Of a stretch of 64,000 bases of DNA, positions 9,116-18,006 are shown piece by piece. Numbering within the stretch: the first letter of the stretch is position 1; every line of letters starts with the position of its first letter. The DNA is taken from positions 124,001 through 188,000 of the forward strand of contig NZ_BLRL01000002.1 of assembly GCF_015082335.1 (NCBI RefSeq), in the 5' to 3' direction. Source of the DNA: Moritella sp. F3. Lineage in GTDB: Bacteria > Pseudomonadota > Gammaproteobacteria > Enterobacterales > Moritellaceae. The notes under the pieces are model-generated. The model was not told the DNA's origin, did no database searches, and saw nothing but the letters and a program-made list of their open reading frames with translations. Both the position numbers and the translations under genes were made by a program.

Positions 9116-9670
9116 CTAGCAGCCGTTTTCAAAAGTAGACACTTCACTGTATACGACGACACCATTTAGCACTCTAAACGCATAAAACGCGTAACACCCG
9201 TCTTCGACTGACTTACCGTTTGGCACAAACAACATTCCCCAACCTTGGGTATAACCACCAGGTACTCTAGCTGCAGGAGTCTGATCGACGACACACAATG
9301 GTGCTTGAGTACACTCTTCACCTAGAGATTCTCGTCGAAAGTAACCATTACCTAAGTAATGCACATTACTGTTCATTAGCTCTGCCAATCTTTCATCCCA
9401 AATCTCTTGCGGCTTACCATAATAAGTATTGATAGCAACACCACCGACATCCACTTTAACCCCTGTTTGATCGTCAACGCCTTGCATTATCGCGGCGTAA
9501 TTGACTTGATCGACAACAAAGCTAAAATTCCCTGCAACGCCTTTAATCACAGCGACTCGAGCATCTGATTGTATATTGATAAACCGGGGGATGGCGACTG
9601 CGGCAAGGATGGCGAGTACGATGATCACGATAACCAGTTCAATAAGGGTAAACCCTTTACTCTTATGCAT
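9116..9670 (-). CDS. Type IV pilin / pseudopilin-like protein
   Basis: Prepilin with the class III signal KSKGFTLIELVIVIIVLAIL: cleavage by prepilin peptidase after Gly, Phe as +1, Glu at +5, then the hydrophobic N-terminal helix and a beta-rich C-terminal head. Two Cys pairs in the head (EECTQAPLC, and DGCYAF with the terminal NGC) can form disulfides. An in-frame GTG at 9691 would add seven residues. I prefer the ATG at 9670, which gives the usual short basic leader and has AAGGA upstream, though 13 nt away. No assembly ATPase, platform protein or other pilin lies nearby, so it is an orphan. MSHA-like minor pilin or type II secretion pseudopilin are both possible. Confidence 0.82.
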   Translation of the reverse strand: MHKSKGFTLIELVIVIIVLAILAAVAIPRFINIQSDARVAVIKGVAGNFSFVVDQVNYAAIMQGVDDQTGVKVDVGGVAINTYYGKPQEIWDERLAELMNSNVHYLGNGYFRRESLGEECTQAPLCVVDQTPAARVPGGYTQGWGMLFVPNGKSVEDGCYAFYAFRVLNGVVVYSEVSTFENGC

Positions 9671-9810
9671 AATGAATACTACATCCTTCACCCTGTAGAT
9701 AGGTTGTTACTATAATGTTTTATTTATTTTTATAAGATAACGTCATGCTAAATAAAATCAACTAAAAGGACATAAACAATAGGCATTTACCTCCTTTTAG
9801 TGTTTAAGGC

Positions 9811-11073
9811 TTACATACTTAGTGTAAGCGGTTTTAAAATAGGAGCGAAAAGGGCGTCAGTTAATACTATCGATGATTTTAATGTGCCTTGCTGCATCAC
9901 GTCATCAAGTATTGCCATACTCTCTGCAAAATAGGGATTCCAGCTTAACCTTGCATAAACTTTCCCTGGTTCTTGGTAACCATAAGCGGAATACCATACT
10001 TCTTCACCAGCTTGGCATTTAGCTTCGTCAACTTCCCTTTGACCATTATCACAAATTGTAATTTCCCCATCAGGACCATAAACAGGGTTTAGCGGTGAAA
10101 ATAACAGACCTACATGCGAACCATTCGATATTCTCTGCTGTGGCAAATCCATACTAAAACGAACCGCGCGGGTGTCATCGGGCTGTACTTCGCCCTTCCA
10201 CACTAACTTGTTACTGGTATTGGTCATCATTTGACTAAACATGCTCTGCGCATAATCCGTATCAATCACATGCTCGCCCTCACTCATCATCATAAATACC
10301 GGTTTGTCATAACCAGCCTTCTCTAGAGCATCACGCACAATCTCTGAGGTTTGATAATAAACAGCGGCAGCATTCATCGGTAATGAATTATATCGGGTAT
10401 AGTTATCTTCAGGATCGCGATCAGCCCAAGTCATAAAGTGACTTACAGCCGGCGCTAAAGCGGCCACAAAAGTGCCCGACTTGAATGCGGGCGCAAATAA
10501 TAATAGCCCAGTAATTTCATCATCGTTAATCGCTTGCGATGTCACTAAATTAGCCCCCGTCGAAAAGCCGCCAAGCCAAACTTGATCAACATCTTGCTTG
10601 AGTAATTGAGTATGATGCGCAACAACACCTTGCCAATCAGCGAGCGTCGGTAATATCAAATCACCCACTTTACTACCATGACCAGGTAACAATACTGTTC
10701 GTACCAAATAGCCCTGCTGCGCGAGATGCTCTGCGATATCAATAAATGAAAAGGGGGAGTCCCCAAGTCCGTGTACCAATAATACCCCCTGGCCATTGGG
10801 GTTTTCTGGCTTTATCTCATAAGGTAAGTTTGCTTTAATTTCTTTGTCTTCATCTGCCGAATCAAACACGCGGTTAGCACGCAGCCAATGCTCTGTTTCT
10901 TTTAAATAAAGATCAAAATCCGCTTGTTGAAATGCAGGCAGTGTATCTGCCGTCAAATAATGAGGGTCCTCAGGTGTATTTTCAAACCCGATCAGCGCCG
11001 CACTATAGATTAAGATAAACGCGGTGATAATCAAACTTAAGCGTAATTTATATTTTGTCATAACAAGGTTCAT
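9811..11073 (-). CDS. Alpha/beta-hydrolase (lysophospholipase / S33-like), membrane-anchored or secreted
   Basis: About 420 residues with an N-terminal hydrophobic segment (LRLSLIITAFILIYSAALIGF) acting as signal or anchor. The fold is a serine alpha/beta hydrolase: the oxyanion strand VLLVHGLGDSPFSF (about residues 97-110), PGHGS, and the nucleophile elbow GGFSTGANL. Later Asp and His candidates (VIDTDYAQ and SNGSHVGLLF) could complete the triad. The substrate is unknown; carboxylesterase or lipid hydrolase activity is likely. It is the last gene of the minus-strand sulfatase cluster, 85 bp after the HEAT/TPR gene, so co-expression is plausible but not certain. GTG 11076 and ATG 11073 are adjacent start candidates. 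Confidence 0.75.
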   Translation of the reverse strand: MNLVMTKYKLRLSLIITAFILIYSAALIGFENTPEDPHYLTADTLPAFQQADFDLYLKETEHWLRANRVFDSADEDKEIKANLPYEIKPENPNGQGVLLVHGLGDSPFSFIDIAEHLAQQGYLVRTVLLPGHGSKVGDLILPTLADWQGVVAHHTQLLKQDVDQVWLGGFSTGANLVTSQAINDDEITGLLLFAPAFKSGTFVAALAPAVSHFMTWADRDPEDNYTRYNSLPMNAAAVYYQTSEIVRDALEKAGYDKPVFMMMSEGEHVIDTDYAQSMFSQMMTNTSNKLVWKGEVQPDDTRAVRFSMDLPQQRISNGSHVGLLFSPLNPVYGPDGEITICDNGQREVDEAKCQAGEEVWYSAYGYQEPGKVYARLSWNPYFAESMAILDDVMQQGTLKSSIVLTDALFAPILKPLTLSM

Positions 11074-11158
11074 CACTATTCTCTGGAAGTGCAGTTTAAA
11101 TGAACATTATTATATATATCAACACTGAACATAAGATGAATAGGACAATCGAGGATAA

Positions 11159-12187
11159 CTACTTAACCGACAGGATTAAATCATCAACGATCTGTACTGG
11201 GATTAACAAACGTAAATCACTCAGACACTTACTCGCATCTATGCCTTGTTGTAATTGTAACTCGCACAAGCTATACAAATATTTAGGTTGCGGATTTACT
11301 TGATAAGCCAGTGACAACAGTTCAACGGCCGCCATAGGTTCTTGTACTTTAGTCAGCAATGCCAAGGTATAACTGACTTGTGCATCCTGGTCATTTTCTT
11401 CATGAGCGAGTTTAATATTTGCAATTGCAGCACCGCTGTTTTTTTCACGATAGTGCGCTAAGCCTAAACTAAAATACAATTCACTGCTGGCTTTACCTTG
11501 TTGAGTGATCTGAGTTTGCACAACATCTTCAAGTAAAGTGATTGCCTGCTGGTTTCTGTCGGTGGATTTTAACAGCTCCACATATTCTAAATACATGAAG
11601 TTATCGTTATTACCTATATTGCGATTTAATGCGGCTGTAAAGACGATCTCAGCTTGCTCGTAATCACCGCGAACGCGATATAAATAGGCGCGCTGTACCA
11701 ATGCTGCATCATCATTTGGCAATGCCAACATATATGCTTCAATCTGTTCACCGAGTACTTGTCGTTGATCCTCATTTAAAATAGGCCATAAAGTAACAAC
11801 GGCCAATGCTGCTTCAAATCGCACGCTTTCTACAGCATCATTCAATAGTGGCGATATAATATCCCAGCGCGCTGAATGCTGCCAATGTTCGACCGCAAAA
11901 ATAGCAGCTCGTCGTAATTCAACCGCGTCATCACGTGTTGCTCGGCCAATAGCAATGATGGCATTTTGATCGCTGATATTACCCAGCTCCATTGTCGCTG
12001 CAACACGCTGCTGGAGCGGCGCCTCTTTACTTTGCGAAATTTCAGAAAGAGTAGCGCTATCAAATGTTGTCGCGCGAACACTCGTCGTCAATAATAATGC
12101 GATAAATAAGCTAACAACCAACGGCATTGCAACCATGATGGCTTTAGCTGGTATTTCAATTATTTGCTTAACAACGTATTTCATCAT
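11159..12187 (-). CDS. HEAT-repeat plus TPR-repeat protein with N-terminal membrane anchor
   Basis: 342 residues. After a basic N terminus comes one hydrophobic helix (AIMVAMPLVVSLFIALLLTTSV), a signal anchor or signal peptide. Residues about 55-145 form HEAT-like repeats with alternating Arg/Ala helices (VELRRAAIFAVEHW, VESVRFEAALAVVTLW). Residues about 155-330 form TPR-like pairs (YLYRVRGDYEQAEIVFTAAL, LYFSLGLAHYREKNSGAAI). Such proteins are scaffolds, here probably periplasmic. The ATG has AGGA 8 nt upstream. The gene lies 41 bp after the lipoprotein gene in the sulfatase operon. I cannot assign a specific role; assisting sulfatase secretion or assembly is a guess from context. Confidence 0.7.
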   Translation of the reverse strand: MMKYVVKQIIEIPAKAIMVAMPLVVSLFIALLLTTSVRATTFDSATLSEISQSKEAPLQQRVAATMELGNISDQNAIIAIGRATRDDAVELRRAAIFAVEHWQHSARWDIISPLLNDAVESVRFEAALAVVTLWPILNEDQRQVLGEQIEAYMLALPNDDAALVQRAYLYRVRGDYEQAEIVFTAALNRNIGNNDNFMYLEYVELLKSTDRNQQAITLLEDVVQTQITQQGKASSELYFSLGLAHYREKNSGAAIANIKLAHEENDQDAQVSYTLALLTKVQEPMAAVELLSLAYQVNPQPKYLYSLCELQLQQGIDASKCLSDLRLLIPVQIVDDLILSVK

Positions 12188-12228
12188 GGATCATTCCTAG
12201 TTTTAACTATGCTAAATATTTTCTTAAT

Positions 12229-12822
12229 CTAAATCGCTAATTTAAGTGCGTCAGACTTTATTAATACCTCATGTAATAACAAGATAGTCTCTGTCTTTGG
12301 TAAGCCCTTATTTTGCATCCAATGATAAGTAGCTTGGCTTATTTGCTCTACAGTAAATTTACCGCTTTGATTTCTTTCCTGACCTTTATTAAGAGGTAAA
12401 TAATCCAGTTTAACCAATAGCTCACCCAATTCATTCATTGCAGCTGGCGGGATCTCAATGTCTTTCAAATCTGAAGTCCACAACAGACTTAATACATCAT
12501 GATTTGCTTTAGCTTGCTTGTAGCGTGTCATTGCTTTTTTATACGGTGCTTCACATACCGCATCATCAGGCGCCTTTTGACAGATATTAAAATACGTTGC
12601 GTACATTTTATATTCTCGAGCCATCGTCGCGAATGATTGGTCGATCAACGGCTCGACGATGTCGTTAGGGAAATAGGCCGCATCTTCAGTAATAATGTTA
12701 GTGGTTACAGTTGCTAGATCTGTTGCATTATCACGTTCTAGAAATAATGATGCCATACTTGAGCAACCAACCAATAATAGACTCGCGACACTGAATAGCG
12801 CTGTAATGAGTATTTTTTTCAT
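12229..12822 (-). CDS. Lipoprotein of unknown function in sulfatase operon
   Basis: 197 residues. The N terminus MKKILITALFSVASLLLVGCSS is a classic lipoprotein signal with lipobox LVGC. Ser follows the lipidated Cys, so outer-membrane sorting by Lol is likely. The rest is helical and soluble with a single Cys pair in NICQKAPDDAVCEAPYK. I do not recognise the domain. An AAAGG Shine-Dalgarno lies 8 nt before the ATG. The gene starts 11 bp after the maturase stop, so it is firmly in the operon. Confidence 0.75.
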   Translation of the reverse strand: MKKILITALFSVASLLLVGCSSMASLFLERDNATDLATVTTNIITEDAAYFPNDIVEPLIDQSFATMAREYKMYATYFNICQKAPDDAVCEAPYKKAMTRYKQAKANHDVLSLLWTSDLKDIEIPPAAMNELGELLVKLDYLPLNKGQERNQSGKFTVEQISQATYHWMQNKGLPKTETILLLHEVLIKSDALKLAI

Positions 12823-12833
12823 TGCGTGTACCT

Positions 12834-14165
12834 TTATTTAAATTTGATTTTCATGGCGTCAGCGTTAATCTTTTTATGTACGTTATAACCCATGCTGACG
12901 ATGATCATCATGATGTATTGGTCGATATGACTGAAGAATTGCTTCCAACCACCACACAGATAATTTAAGCCGGACTCACCATCTAAGGTTTTGATAAAAC
13001 GATTTTTAGGACACTCACCAAAACACGCAAATTGATATTCACATTCGCGACATTGTTTCGGTAACCTTGCTTCTTTAGCACGACCAAATTGTTCCTGTCC
13101 CGCTGAGAATTGCATATCTTCTAGCGCTTTATCTTTGATGTTACCGAGCTTATATTCAGGGTAAACGTAGTGATCGCACGAGAATACGTCGCCATTGGCT
13201 TCGATAGCCAGACCTTTGCCACACATGGGAGCAAGGGTACATAATGGGTTTACACGTCCCATCCATGCTTCGATACTTGCTTCAAAATAAGGTACGTTGA
13301 TTTGACCGATGTCGTTGTCTAACCATTCGTCAAACACAGTGCACAGGAACTTGCCCCATTGCGACGGTGATACACACCAGCTTTCAACCACAGAGTTCCG
13401 GTGACTTGGATCCATTTCAGGCATACCTTGAAATATGACCTCTTCATTTTTCCAATGCTGCGGCGCGGTCGTTTTAAAGCTTTTAGGCTCAACAATGGGA
13501 ATAAATTGCATTTGTTTAGATTTAACGTCATCGCGTAAAAAACGATATATTTCCAGTGCGTTATCACCAGTTAAATTGTTAACACAAGTTAGCGTGGCAA
13601 AACTTATGTTGTATTTGTGCAGGATCTTGATGCCTGCAAATGTTTGCTTAAACGTGCCTCGCCCAGCTCTGTTTACACGATAGGTATTGTGGATCATTTC
13701 TGGTCCATCAATGCTAATACCGACCATGAAGTTATTCTTTGCTAAGAACTTGCCCCATTCGTCATTGAGTAAAATACCGTTGGTTTGCATGTTATTTTCG
13801 ATAGTGACATTCTTTGGTGCGTATTTTTTTTGCAAACGCACGACGTCACGAAAATAGTTAACACCCAGTAGTGTTGGTTCCCCACCTTGCCAATGGAAAA
13901 CAATTTCGGAATGATTTTGTTGCTCGATATAAGTGCGGATATATTCTTCTAACATGTCGTCTTTCATGACTGGCTTACAATCATCTTTATCACCCAGTAG
14001 TTCTTCTTTACTGAGGTAATAGCAATATTGGCAATCAATATTACACGTTGAACCCGTTGGCTTAGTCATGATGTTCATACGCTTAGTCGGTTGATGCGGG
14101 TTGTACATGTTTACGTCTTTTTTAGCGATGCTTTTATCCATCATGTTATTTAGATTATTAGTCAT
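12834..14165 (-). CDS. Anaerobic sulfatase-maturating enzyme (radical SAM/SPASM)
   Basis: Oxidises the active-site Cys (or Ser) of sulfatases to formylglycine using S-adenosylmethionine. The radical SAM cluster motif CNIDCQYCYY (C41, C45, C48, CX3CX2C) is near the N terminus. HWQGGEPTLLG is the SAM-binding GGEP motif. The C-terminal SPASM region has the Cys ladder for two auxiliary clusters (PLCTLAPMCGKG, FSCDHYVYPEYKLGNI, CRECEYQFACFGECPKNR). Length and motif order match the anSME/AslB/ChuR family. It lies downstream of the sulfatase it presumably activates, separated by a hairpin. A short basic leader precedes the conserved core, so an internal start at M30 or M33 cannot be excluded. Confidence 0.92.
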   Translation of the reverse strand: MTNNLNNMMDKSIAKKDVNMYNPHQPTKRMNIMTKPTGSTCNIDCQYCYYLSKEELLGDKDDCKPVMKDDMLEEYIRTYIEQQNHSEIVFHWQGGEPTLLGVNYFRDVVRLQKKYAPKNVTIENNMQTNGILLNDEWGKFLAKNNFMVGISIDGPEMIHNTYRVNRAGRGTFKQTFAGIKILHKYNISFATLTCVNNLTGDNALEIYRFLRDDVKSKQMQFIPIVEPKSFKTTAPQHWKNEEVIFQGMPEMDPSHRNSVVESWCVSPSQWGKFLCTVFDEWLDNDIGQINVPYFEASIEAWMGRVNPLCTLAPMCGKGLAIEANGDVFSCDHYVYPEYKLGNIKDKALEDMQFSAGQEQFGRAKEARLPKQCRECEYQFACFGECPKNRFIKTLDGESGLNYLCGGWKQFFSHIDQYIMMIIVSMGYNVHKKINADAMKIKFK

Positions 14166-14224
14166 GGTATCTCACTTAATTATCGATGCAGTGGTGTGGT
14201 AGTAGCAAACCCTCCTTAGTTTGT

Positions 14225-14254
14225 AGTAACGAGCTACCTAAGCAGCTCGTTACT
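14225..14254 (-). repeat. Hairpin between sulfatase and maturase genes
   Basis: A perfect 11-bp inverted repeat (14225-14235 with 14244-14254, 8-nt loop) in the 112-bp gap between the sulfatase stop and the maturase start. There is no T-run in the minus direction. It may be an attenuator or an mRNA-stability element giving more sulfatase than maturase. Confidence 0.55.
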
Positions 14255-14277
14255 TGTGCATAATCAATTAGTCATGA

Positions 14278-15858
14278 TTATTGGTATTGAGCACGTTCCC
14301 AAATTTGCATTTTCTCTACAATCTTATCGATTGAGAATGAACCAGGTACTTGACGTGGTGGGAATTCATTAAAGGTATTTAACCACTGGAAAGTATAACC
14401 AGCGCCCATATACATGTACGGTAGATGTTCAACCAACCAAGTTTCATATGCACCAGCAGTATCAAATGCTGATTCATACGGGTCTTGACGTAAGTTGAAT
14501 ACATACGGCATGCGGCCTTCTGTCATCGGACAGCGCCATGCTTCAATACCGTGGCATTCTTGGTACGAGTAAAGGATTTTCCAATCACCAACACGTACGC
14601 CAGCAACATCACCACTATCAGTACCGTAAACAAAGGCTTTACGTGGCCAATCTTTATTGTCATCAGCTGTGGTAGATTTAGCTTTAATGAGATTAGGTAA
14701 CAAGTTGTAACCATCTAAATGCACTTTGTATTTCTTGCCGTTTAACTTAGTGCCTTTTTTCAGATCTGCTGCGATTGTTGGTTCACCTGCTGCAGCAAGG
14801 AATGTTGTCGCCCAATCATTGTGTGCTGTGATTTCATTAACGACTTGACCCGCAGGGATCTTAGCTGGCCAACGCACCATCGCAGGAACACGGAAACCGC
14901 CTTCCCATGTAGTGTTCTTCTCACCTTTAAAGCGTGAAGTACCACCATCAGGCCAAGACCATTTTTCTGCACCGTTATCAGTGGTATACAGAACGATAGT
15001 ATTATCGGCAATCTTAAGATCATCGAGCTTATCCAGCAACACACCAACCATGTTGTCGTGTTCGACCATACCATCACCATATAAACCGCCACGCTTAGAT
15101 AAGCCTTTGCTCTCTTCTTTCAGATGCGTCCAAACGTGCATACGAGTGGCATTAAACCAAACAAAGAAAGGTTTCTTTTCTTCATGTGCGCGATCAATGA
15201 AGTCGAGTGCTGAAGCAAGAAATTCTTCATCAACCGTTTCCATACGTTTCTTGGTTAACGCGCCCGTATCTTCTGTACGACCATCAGCGTACGAATGGAT
15301 AACACCACGCGGGCCAAAACGTTTTTTAAAGCCAGCACCTTTAGGGTAATCAGCGTGCTCAGGCTCTTCTTCAGCATTAAGGTGATACAAGTTACCAAAG
15401 AATTCATCAAAACCATTGGCTGTTGGTAGTTGTTCAGGGCGATCACCTAAATGGTTTTTACCAAACTGACCCGTCATATAACCTTTGTCTTTCAACATAC
15501 CAGCAATGGTTGGATCTTCTTGGCGCATGCCTTGTGTAGAACCCGGCATACCGACTTTAGTTAGACCTGTACGGATTGGATGTTGACCCGTGATAAATGC
15601 AGCACGGCCAGCGGTACAAGATTGCTCGCCATAGTAATCAGTAAATAACACGCCTTCACTGGCGATTCGGTCGATATTGGGAGTCCAATGACCTGCTTGT
15701 CCATGCGTATAAGCACTGATGTTATCAATACCAATATCATCACCCCAAATGGCTAAGATATTAGGACGGTTCTCATCGGTGGTCGCAAAACTTGCCGTTG
15801 CAGTCGAGGCAAGCACTGCACCTATCGACAATTGCAAAAACGTCTTATTTTTAAACAT
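14278..15858 (-). CDS. Secreted Cys-type sulfatase (arylsulfatase family S1)
   Basis: Hydrolyses sulfate esters. A signal peptide (FLQLSIGAVLASTATASFA) targets the 526-residue protein to the periplasm or outside. The catalytic signature is CTAGRAAFITGQHP with Cys81 as the formylglycine precursor; the motif is CxAxR, not the commoner CxPxR. Metal-site Asp residues lie in WGDDIGIDN (D40, D41), and the TTDNGAE segment (residues about 290) gives the second Asp/Asn metal ligands. GGFRVPAMVRWP is also typical. The downstream radical SAM enzyme should make the formylglycine, and this works without oxygen. AGGA lies about 7 nt before the ATG. The native substrate, perhaps a sulfated algal polysaccharide or glycan, is unknown. 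Confidence 0.92.
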   Translation of the reverse strand: MFKNKTFLQLSIGAVLASTATASFATTDENRPNILAIWGDDIGIDNISAYTHGQAGHWTPNIDRIASEGVLFTDYYGEQSCTAGRAAFITGQHPIRTGLTKVGMPGSTQGMRQEDPTIAGMLKDKGYMTGQFGKNHLGDRPEQLPTANGFDEFFGNLYHLNAEEEPEHADYPKGAGFKKRFGPRGVIHSYADGRTEDTGALTKKRMETVDEEFLASALDFIDRAHEEKKPFFVWFNATRMHVWTHLKEESKGLSKRGGLYGDGMVEHDNMVGVLLDKLDDLKIADNTIVLYTTDNGAEKWSWPDGGTSRFKGEKNTTWEGGFRVPAMVRWPAKIPAGQVVNEITAHNDWATTFLAAAGEPTIAADLKKGTKLNGKKYKVHLDGYNLLPNLIKAKSTTADDNKDWPRKAFVYGTDSGDVAGVRVGDWKILYSYQECHGIEAWRCPMTEGRMPYVFNLRQDPYESAFDTAGAYETWLVEHLPYMYMGAGYTFQWLNTFNEFPPRQVPGSFSIDKIVEKMQIWERAQYQ

Positions 15859-16091
15859 AATAATGTCCTGTGATTGCTTTACTAATTTGTGAATAAAATC
15901 ATCACGGGCTATTCTCCATATGCTAAGGTATTCAGTAAGCAGTAAATTTACTGAATAAAATAGTGAATTGATTTACATCACTGAAACCATAATCCAAGCT
16001 CACAAAGTCTATTTTGCAGTACTTTTACGCTAGTGCTTTTAAGCAAATACTTTAATCCTAGCACTGCCACACTCGCACTTGCGTGTTAAAC

Positions 16092-16874
16092 ATGGAACTA
16101 AGAATGCCTGAATCTACTCATAATGATTTCGAACAACTGCTCATGGCGCAATCGAACGCGTTAATTTCAAGCTCTCCAAAAGACTTCATTCAACTTTGGC
16201 GTCAGATCGCTATGGATGCATTGGATTGGTTTAATATTGATAGGCTTACACTATTTCCTAACTCGATGATCTTACTTAATAATGGTAAAACCGAGTCGGT
16301 CGAAAAAGCCGGTATTCCGCCATTAATTAAGCAGCATTTTATTGATGGTAATTACCAGGACTACTTTAAGTTATTAAAAACCAAACATGATTGGAACAGC
16401 TTTACCGCACAGGAATTACAAAAAGATAAGTGCTTAGTACTGAATAAGTTACACGAGCAAGGTGGGCGCTGGCATTGCATTATTCCATTGCAACTATTTG
16501 GACAAAAGTGGGGAGCGCTGTCTTTTACTCGATTTGGCGATAATGATCAGCCGTTAGGTAACGAGGATCTAAAACGCCTCAAGCTCTTGTGTGAAATGTG
16601 GCTATGCTATTGGCAGCATTCAACCCTTGCCCTCAACTTGCAACAAGATATAAATGAAAATGAAAAGTTACTACTGCTGAGTAAAAAGCAGTGTGCCGTC
16701 CTGACATTATTAGCGCAAGGTGATAGTGCTAAACAATGTGCAGAGAAGCTATTCTTAAGCCCACGCACCATCGAATCTCATAAATATCGCATGTTAGATA
16801 TTTTAGAACTGGATAAACCAGCAGAGCTAATCCAGTTTGCGCTGCGTAACGGTTTAGGTATTTCCAGCGACTAA
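16092..16874 (+). CDS. GAF-like/LuxR-type transcriptional regulator
   Basis: About 260 residues. The C-terminal 60 are a LuxR/FixJ helix-turn-helix (KKQCAVLTLLAQGDSAKQCAEKLFLSPRTIESHKYRMLDIL). The N-terminal part has a GAF-like core (RWHCIIPLQLFGQKWGALSFTRF), so it probably senses a small ligand. It is divergent from the sulfatase operon across roughly 230 bp, which makes it the best candidate regulator of that operon. There are three possible starts: GTG 16083, ATG 16092 and ATG 16104. None has a clear Shine-Dalgarno, although GGA lies 7 nt before 16104. The ligand is unknown, and the lack of LuxI-type context argues against quorum sensing. Confidence 0.82.
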   Translation: MELRMPESTHNDFEQLLMAQSNALISSSPKDFIQLWRQIAMDALDWFNIDRLTLFPNSMILLNNGKTESVEKAGIPPLIKQHFIDGNYQDYFKLLKTKHDWNSFTAQELQKDKCLVLNKLHEQGGRWHCIIPLQLFGQKWGALSFTRFGDNDQPLGNEDLKRLKLLCEMWLCYWQHSTLALNLQQDINENEKLLLLSKKQCAVLTLLAQGDSAKQCAEKLFLSPRTIESHKYRMLDILELDKPAELIQFALRNGLGISSD

Positions 16875-16940
16875 CAAAAATCAGTAATTTTACTGCTTAA
16901 TCCCTTCTTTATGTCATTTATCATTACTGCACAATTTATG

Positions 16941-16980
16941 TTATGACTTGCTATTAAAATTAATTAATAGCAAGTCATAA
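16941..16980. terminator. Bidirectional terminator-like inverted repeat
   Basis: A perfect 17-bp inverted repeat (16941-16957 with 16964-16980, 6-nt AT loop) lies between the convergent LuxR-type and outer-membrane protein genes. Confidence 0.75.
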
Positions 16981-17049
16981 ACTGATAATACAGCAATGAT
17001 AAATCGATAATCATAACGCTTAATATAGCGCTAGCAAATGTAGCGGCGA

Positions 17050-17886
17050 TTAGAATCGATAATCAACACCGACAGAGACTGTGACTTCTTCTGATCTTTC
17101 TTCACCATCAGATAAATTACTTTGTTCAGTTTGGATCTTCATTGAATCGTATTTAACTTCAAGCATGATGTTAATGGTCTTATCAGCAACGTGAGTTTTA
17201 ATACCTTGTACCCACATAATATTAGCCACTTGCATATCAACGCCTGAATACGATGAACCAAGATTGACATTGAATACAGAAAAGTGAGTCTCGCTCCAAG
17301 GGTGTACCGCATACAGATTTACGGAACCAAGATGAGCATCATTACCTTTGAGTGCTTGCTGAATATCAGCATCACTTACTGAAAAACCACTCACTGATAA
17401 TGGTGAACCAGCCATGGCTGAATTAGCAAGTTCGGACAGGTCTGCGGTTTTAAAATCGATATAAGTATAATTCAATGAAGGAAAAAACAATGTGCCATCA
17501 TCACTTTCTAACGGCAGCATATAACCCGCGGTGTACATACCAGCAGCATCGTCTAAACGATAAAGATCCATGTATGCACCACCAAAGCGGTCGAAGTGAG
17601 CAGCGCGAACACGGGCATTGTTAGACTGAGTATAATATTCAGCGAAGCCGATTGTTTGCGATATATCACTGCTTAATCCGCTAGCACCGCCACCAGCAAG
17701 TAGTTTTAATTCGCCAGCATCACTGGAAAATACAGCGGCTCTGAAGTTACTGTTTCTCGGATCGGCATCATGGTACTCCTGATCATTCTGAGATTCCAGA
17801 GACTCATTAGCAAACACACTTGCGCTACAGGTTGCGCTGATCACACCAGCTGCAATTAAAGATAATAACGTTTTATTCATACCCAT
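17050..17886 (-). CDS. Putative outer-membrane beta-barrel protein
   Basis: About 278 residues with signal peptide MNKTLLSLIAAGVISATCSASVFA. The mature part has alternating polar and hydrophobic beta strands, aromatic girdle residues and a C-terminal Phe (VTVSVGVDYRF), the usual BAM recognition signal. The upstream ATG at 17952 is rejected because GGAG sits 6 nt before the ATG at 17886. It is divergent from a LysR gene starting at about 18007, which may control it. No close family is recognised; the spread of strands suggests a small or medium barrel. Confidence 0.7.
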   Translation of the reverse strand: MGMNKTLLSLIAAGVISATCSASVFANESLESQNDQEYHDADPRNSNFRAAVFSSDAGELKLLAGGGASGLSSDISQTIGFAEYYTQSNNARVRAAHFDRFGGAYMDLYRLDDAAGMYTAGYMLPLESDDGTLFFPSLNYTYIDFKTADLSELANSAMAGSPLSVSGFSVSDADIQQALKGNDAHLGSVNLYAVHPWSETHFSVFNVNLGSSYSGVDMQVANIMWVQGIKTHVADKTINIMLEVKYDSMKIQTEQSNLSDGEERSEEVTVSVGVDYRF

Positions 17887-18006
17887 GACTTTCTCCAAAT
17901 AACGATATAACGAGTCGATTAACTTGGTGGGAAATATGAATGAAGCAGCCATTTAATACCACTTATAGCCGCTATTAGCGATACTAATAAAACCACGAAT
18001 ACCGTG

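Noticed and set aside
9116-9691. Pilin as part of an MSHA or type II secretion operon
   Set aside because: No other pilin, prepilin peptidase, ATPase or platform gene lies within the neighbouring kilobases.
13435-15349. Plus-strand open frames within the maturase and sulfatase genes
   Set aside because: They lie opposite strongly conserved catalytic regions and show no homology or start signals.
16083-16874. LuxR-type protein as a quorum-sensing receptor
   Set aside because: The N-terminal domain looks GAF-like and not like the acyl-homoserine-lactone-binding domain, and there is no luxI neighbour.
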